Shown: positions 5,156 to 7,835 of the stretch, piece after piece
Layout of the letters: each line of letters begins with the position of its first letter
Numbering within the stretch: position 1 is the stretch's first letter
Translations under genes and position numbers: made by a program
NCBI GenBank assembly: GCA_902385515.1
Contig: CABMGC010000090.1
Location: 1 to 7,835 of the forward strand
Length of the DNA stretch: 7,835 nt
From: an uncultured archaeon
Lineage (GTDB): Archaea > Micrarchaeota > Micrarchaeia > Micrarchaeales > CABMGC01
Reading direction: 5' to 3'
Notes under the pieces: generated by a model
Databases searched by the model: none
Told to the model about the DNA's origin: nothing
What the model saw: only the letters and a program-made list of their open reading frames with translations

Positions 5156-6022
5156 CTATTCGCACGGCAGCCACACGCCCTCGCTTTCGCTGCCGATTAC
5201 CACTGGTTTCGTGGCCTTTATCTGTTCCTTGTGATCGCGCACTGGCATATTGCCGCCCTTGTGCCAGATTTCCTCAGTGTCGGGGGTTAAGGCCCTTTTC
5301 TTGTAATCCTCCGCTATCTTTTTGTATGCCGCCAGGTCGAATATCTGAAACGGGGCAGGGAAAAGGTATATGTCGGCGTACTCGCCGACCAAAATTGGGA
5401 CCATGGCCGACAGTTTTGGCCTCCAGGTCCTGATCATCACGTCGACCCTCGGTACATCGAATCCGTAATAAAGTTTTGTGAGCCCTGCCCTTTTCTGATT
5501 ATAGCTCTCCCAATCTTCGATTTCCAACTTCGCCCCGGTCTGAATCTTTCCAAAAAACACGCCGTATTCGTGCGCGGGATCATACGCGGCCATCGCAATC
5601 AGATGGTTCTTATCGAAAGTTGCGGTGCGTTCCTCCACTTTTTTTATTTCCTCCCTCAAGCCCTCCGGGTCTTCAGATGAGTTGCAGAACATGTCCAGAT
5701 CGCCTACGAACTTTACTCTTATTTCATTTTCCTTAAAAAAGCTGGCCCAAATATCGCCAAAGAAATGTGGCACAAGATTTGCTATCGCCCTAGCGGAACT
5801 TTTTCTTTTAACGCAATTCTCTCTTCCTATTAAGTTAATCGTCAAGTACTGAACTTTCAGTTCGTTGAAAGTCATGTGCATTAGTTTTTCCAATGCTTCC
5901 GCACCGCTGTAGTAAGAATGGTAATTGAAGTCTTCATCCGTTCCGTGCAGATTTTCCATTATCGTGTGCGTCCTGTTTCCATCCATTATAAAACAAATGT
6001 GCTTTAGCTCTGTCGATACCAT
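5156..6022 (-). CDS. Divergent cis-prenyltransferase (UppS/Rer2-like) family protein
   Basis: 288 aa from ATG 6022, which follows the purine-rich AGAGGGGG; an in-frame TTG at 6037 is less likely. Family pattern, in order: FIMDGNR at 11-17 with the key Asp14, YHSYYSGAEALEKL at 34-47 in place of the usual GHxxG helix, QYLTINLIGRENCVKR at 58-73 (cf. LTLYaFSxENxxR), VKFVGDL at 103-109, AMAAYDPAHEYG at 143-154, VDVMIRT at 193-199, and EYADIYLF at 214-221. These enzymes condense IPP onto allylic primers to make the polyprenyl lipid carrier for glycans. The IPP-binding block IRTxGExRxSNF is damaged: here IRTWRPKLS, one residue short, without Gly-Glu and with Lys for Arg. A tail of about 50 residues after 235 is unusual. 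Local GC is clearly lower than in the zinc and amt genes, hinting at transfer. Activity is uncertain. Confidence 0.72.
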   Translation of the reverse strand: MVSTELKHICFIMDGNRTHTIMENLHGTDEDFNYHSYYSGAEALEKLMHMTFNELKVQYLTINLIGRENCVKRKSSARAIANLVPHFFGDIWASFFKENEIRVKFVGDLDMFCNSSEDPEGLREEIKKVEERTATFDKNHLIAMAAYDPAHEYGVFFGKIQTGAKLEIEDWESYNQKRAGLTKLYYGFDVPRVDVMIRTWRPKLSAMVPILVGEYADIYLFPAPFQIFDLAAYKKIAEDYKKRALTPDTEEIWHKGGNMPVRDHKEQIKATKPVVIGSESEGVWLPCE

Positions 6023-6054
6023 GTAACCCCCTCTCAAACATCAGCAAGTGCATT

Positions 6055-6171
6055 TCAAAATTTCTTTAGTCGCAGATAGAATATTGAGTAAAGCATTAAA
6101 AATCCTATTGCAGGAAAAGCACCACAAAATACAATCACTACTGTGTCAAATAAGAATAAGCGCTCTAGCAT
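6055..6171 (-). CDS. Possible small single-span membrane protein (38 aa)
   Basis: An open frame from ATG 6171 to TGA 6055 lies directly upstream of the cis-prenyltransferase-like gene on the same strand (33 nt from its stop to ATG 6022). The product begins MLERLFLF, has a hydrophobic stretch at about 11-32 (VVIVFCGAF through LMLYSIFY) and ends in LRLKKF, an arrangement expected of one membrane helix with a cytoplasmic basic C-terminus. Against it: no SD precedes the ATG, and T-rich DNA readily gives hydrophobic frames by chance. The AT-rich gap 6023-6217 holds nothing else I can name besides the amt promoter. Confidence 0.25.
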   Translation of the reverse strand: MLERLFLFDTVVIVFCGAFPAIGFLMLYSIFYLRLKKF

Positions 6172-6176
6172 AACAG

Positions 6177-6185
6177 TTTTAAATT
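6177..6185 (+). promoter_or_regulatory. TATA box of amt
   Basis: TTTTAAATT is centred 37 nt before ATG 6218. It predicts a start near 6207 and a very short leader of about 10 nt with no clear SD, so the mRNA may be nearly leaderless. Confidence 0.5.
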
Positions 6186-6217
6186 CACACCTCTCACTTT
6201 TCTAAAGGACTGTTTAA

Positions 6218-7504
6218 ATGGTAGTAGACGCGTCACTAATCAATAACCTCTGGATAATAATTGCTGCCCTTCTCGTATTCACGATGACGATAGCAGTCGG
6301 GTTTCTTGAAGTAGGGGAGCTCGGAGATAAATTCTCACGGAGCATATTCAAGACAATACTCATAACCGGCTCCGCGGTCTTCTTCATGGGCCTTGTGGGA
6401 TTCAATCTCGCCTTCGCTCCCACGATCGGAGGCCTCATCGGCAACCCACTCTACATAGGTCCGTTCCTCGGAGGCTTCTCGACAAACACTCCAGGCATAC
6501 TTGGCGGGGTCTGGTGGTCCATGGCCTCCGGCTACTTCAATACGGGCCTTACCACTACGACTTATTTTCTCTTTGAGGCCGCTTTTGCCTCAGTTACCCT
6601 TGCGCTAGTCGGCGTCGTTGCGCTGAGAAGAGTGAAGATGCGTGCGCTTCTGCTTTATTCCGCAGTGTACTTTATCATAATCTGGGCGATCCCTGCCGCG
6701 TGGATATGGAACCCCACAGGGTGGCTCTACGTGATGGGCATGAGGGACTTCGCTGGCGGGCTTGTGGTACACGGGGCTGCCGGAGCCGCTGGGCTCGGCA
6801 TACTCCTGCAAATATGGCTGGAGGAGAGAAGCAAGGGACTTAAGAAAAGCCCCCATACTGCGACGAAAATCAGCCCAGGCTGGCTCGGTCTCTCGATACT
6901 TCTGCTCTGGATAGGCTGGTTCGGTTTCAACCCGGGAAGCGTGCTCGCGTTCAACGACAGCACGCTGACGGTAGTGATAACGACATTCCTTGCCGCGGCT
7001 GCTTCAATGTTCTCGGCCATGCTTTTCAGCTACGTCTCCACTAAGAAAGTTCCGGACCTGCTGACATCAGTGAACGGGATACTTATGGGTCTGATAGTCA
7101 TAACCCCTCTCGCAGGATTCGTCAGCCCTGCCAGCGCTACAGTGCTCGGGATCCTTGGAGGGCTGCTATTCACGTATGCGAACGACTGGTTCGCCAAGCG
7201 CAAGTGGTTTTCAGATCCAGTTGGATTGCTTCCCGAACACCTGACTGGAGGCATATTTGGCGTACTGATGATTGCGTTCTTCACCCAGAACGCGTTCGCG
7301 GCAGCTTCGGGCAATGCCACCCTTCCCAACGGTATCCTCTTCGGAGGAGGTTCCGCCGCACTTACTCAACTAGGTATTGAGGCGCTTGGAATAATCGTGG
7401 TGATGGCAACGGTTTTCGTGCTCTCTTTCGTGACGTGCGCAGTGATAGCCAAACTGGTTGGAGGAATAACAACGGCAGATAACAAGAGGCAACGGGTTCG
7501 TTAA
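6218..7504 (+). CDS. amt: Ammonium transporter (Amt/MEP/Rh family)
   Basis: Membrane channel-type transporter for ammonium, 428 aa, with about eleven hydrophobic segments as in AmtB. Twin pore histidines are His185 in VVHGAAGAAGL and His341 in PEHLTGGIFG (AmtB His168 and His318). Asp177 in RDFAGG fits AmtB Asp160, and Ser241 in WFGFNPGS with Trp164 in AWIWNPTGWL fits the external recruitment site. Phe119 and Phe123 in FLFEAAF fit the AmtB Phe103 and Phe107 positions, but the Gln between them (AmtB Gln104) is Glu120 here. TM1 (FTMTIAVGFLEVGELGDKFS) departs from the usual GFAFLEAG-type pattern. The short C-terminus (TTADNKRQRVR) is basic. No glnK gene lies on either side in this window, although archaeal amt genes commonly sit beside one. 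It converges on tRNA-Ala, whose terminator T-run overlaps the amt stop codon. Confidence 0.95.
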   Translation: MVVDASLINNLWIIIAALLVFTMTIAVGFLEVGELGDKFSRSIFKTILITGSAVFFMGLVGFNLAFAPTIGGLIGNPLYIGPFLGGFSTNTPGILGGVWWSMASGYFNTGLTTTTYFLFEAAFASVTLALVGVVALRRVKMRALLLYSAVYFIIIWAIPAAWIWNPTGWLYVMGMRDFAGGLVVHGAAGAAGLGILLQIWLEERSKGLKKSPHTATKISPGWLGLSILLLWIGWFGFNPGSVLAFNDSTLTVVITTFLAAAASMFSAMLFSYVSTKKVPDLLTSVNGILMGLIVITPLAGFVSPASATVLGILGGLLFTYANDWFAKRKWFSDPVGLLPEHLTGGIFGVLMIAFFTQNAFAAASGNATLPNGILFGGGSAALTQLGIEALGIIVVMATVFVLSFVTCAVIAKLVGGITTADNKRQRVR

Positions 7505-7507
7505 AAA
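7503..7507 (-). terminator. T-run terminator of tRNA-Ala
   Basis: On the minus strand TTATTTTTAA follows the tRNA 3' end after one C. T5 is typical of archaeal tRNA termination and here is complementary to the TAA stop of amt and the bases after it. Confidence 0.55.
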
Positions 7508-7511
7508 TAAG

Positions 7512-7583
7512 TGTACTCGGCGGGATTCGCACCCGCGGCCTTTTCGTTGCGAACGAAACGCGCTACTCCTGCGCTACGAGCCC
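7512..7583 (-). tRNA. tRNA-Ala (anticodon CGC)
   Basis: The minus strand folds into a 72-nt cloverleaf: acceptor GGGCTCG/CGAGTAC, D stem GCGC/GCGC, anticodon stem TTTCG/CGAAA with loop TTCGCAA (anticodon CGC, reads GCG), variable loop AGGCC, and T stem GCGGG/CCCGC. G3-U70 and discriminator A73 are the classic alanine identity elements and agree with the anticodon. No intron, and CCA is not encoded (the 3' end reads A then CTTA), so it needs the CCA-adding enzyme whose gene starts next door. Oddities: a G2/A71 mismatch, a 7-nt D loop AGGAGTA without a normally placed GG pair, and a T loop TGCGAAT with G in place of T55. It may be a functional variant or a decaying copy. Confidence 0.85.
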
Positions 7584-7589
7584 TTTCAT

Positions 7590-7597
7590 TATTAAAT
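7590..7597 (+). promoter_or_regulatory. TATA-like box for cca
   Basis: TATTAAAT is centred 32 nt before ATG 7626, predicting a leader of only about 6 nt, so cca is likely to be near-leaderless. The intergenic gap is 42 bp and also carries the tRNA promoter. Confidence 0.5.
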
Positions 7598-7608
7598 GTG
7601 TCATTTTC

Positions 7609-7617
7609 TATTAAATA
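7609..7617 (-). promoter_or_regulatory. TATA-like box for tRNA-Ala
   Basis: TATTTAATA on the minus strand is centred 30 nt upstream of the mature tRNA 5' end, a normal distance for an archaeal tRNA promoter. It lies downstream of the cca box, so the two promoters face away across overlapping start regions. Confidence 0.5.
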
Positions 7618-7625
7618 GGTTTTGC

Positions 7626-7835
7626 ATGAAGGCTGAAAAGGAGCGTGCGGCGAACTCTGTCTTCGACCGAGTTCTTAAGGGCATAAAGCCGAGCAAGGAG
7701 GAGCTTGAAGAGTCAGTAGGCCACATAAACCTGCTGTTGGGCCGGCTGAAGAAAGTCATGCCGAAGGGCGTTGAGGCGAGGGTCGTGGGCTCCGTCGTAC
7801 GAGGAACGCAGCTGGTGGGCGATTCGGACATAGAC
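7626..7835 (+). CDS. cca: Archaeal class I CCA-adding enzyme (tRNA nucleotidyltransferase), N-terminal part
   Basis: Adds the 3' CCA to tRNAs without a nucleic acid template. Only the first 70 codons are in the window; the full archaeal enzyme is usually about 440 residues or more. The catalytic hallmark is present at the edge: GSVVRGTQLVGDSDID at 55-70, with the Gly-Ser nucleotide-binding pair, RGT, and the metal-binding Asp68 and Asp70 (DxD) of the nucleotidyltransferase fold. The preceding helical part (SKEELEESVGHINLLLGRLK) matches the expected N-terminus. Start ATG 7626 is preceded by AGGT at 7617-7620, 5 nt away. It is divergent from tRNA-Ala(CGC), itself a substrate of this enzyme. Confidence 0.93.
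   Translation, partial: MKAEKERAANSVFDRVLKGIKPSKEELEESVGHINLLLGRLKKVMPKGVEARVVGSVVRGTQLVGDSDID

Noticed and set aside
1..7835. CRISPR arrays, insertion sequences, attachment sites or a replication origin
   Set aside because: No spaced repeat array, transposase gene, long terminal inverted repeat or origin-like repeat cluster was seen. The only tRNA shows no flanking integrase or duplicated tRNA 3' end within the window.

Overview
The window reads as archaeal chromosome. Evidence: a class I archaeal-type CCA-adding enzyme, GGTG-type Shine-Dalgarno motifs a fixed distance from several starts, AT-rich TATA-like boxes in short intergenic gaps, T-run terminators, heavy use of ATA (Ile) and AGG/AGA (Arg) codons, a KaiC-like RecA-superfamily ATPase paired with a V4R-domain protein, and a tRNA gene without encoded CCA. 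The compact layout would suit a small-genome archaeon such as Micrarchaeota, but the sequence does not settle the lineage.

Layout. (1) 1-596, minus: the N-terminal two thirds of an ABC-2-type exporter ATPase, cut by the window edge. (2) 749-967, plus: a small helical protein of unknown function, divergent from the ATPase. (3) 1078-3641, plus: a complete high-affinity zinc (or manganese) ABC importer, ordered binding protein, ATPase, permease (znuA-znuC-znuB). An AT-rich promoter precedes it, with a perfect 15-bp palindrome and further copies of the same half-site, a likely metalloregulator operator. (4) 3736-5150, plus: a two-gene unit of a KaiC-like ATPase with an altered catalytic-Glu motif and an internal insertion, then a V4R sensor-like protein. 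(5) 5156-6022, minus: a very divergent cis-prenyltransferase-like protein in a more AT-rich block, ending 5 bp from the V4R stop. (6) 6023-6217: an AT-rich gap holding a possible 38-residue membrane ORF (minus) and the amt promoter. (7) 6218-7504, plus: ammonium transporter. (8) 7512-7583, minus: tRNA-Ala(CGC) with several non-standard positions, convergent with amt. (9) 7626-end, plus: the start of the CCA-adding enzyme, divergent from the tRNA across 42 bp that hold a TATA-like box for each direction.

How they fit together: the window is mainly transport (export ATPase, Zn/Mn uptake, ammonium uptake) with an ATP-dependent signalling pair and tRNA maturation. The zinc-binding protein is rich in N-glycosylation sequons, and a cis-prenyltransferase could make the polyprenyl carrier for N-glycans, but that link is inference. 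The least explained parts are the KaiC-like/V4R pair, the degenerate cis-prenyltransferase, the unusual tRNA-Ala, and the two small ORFs.
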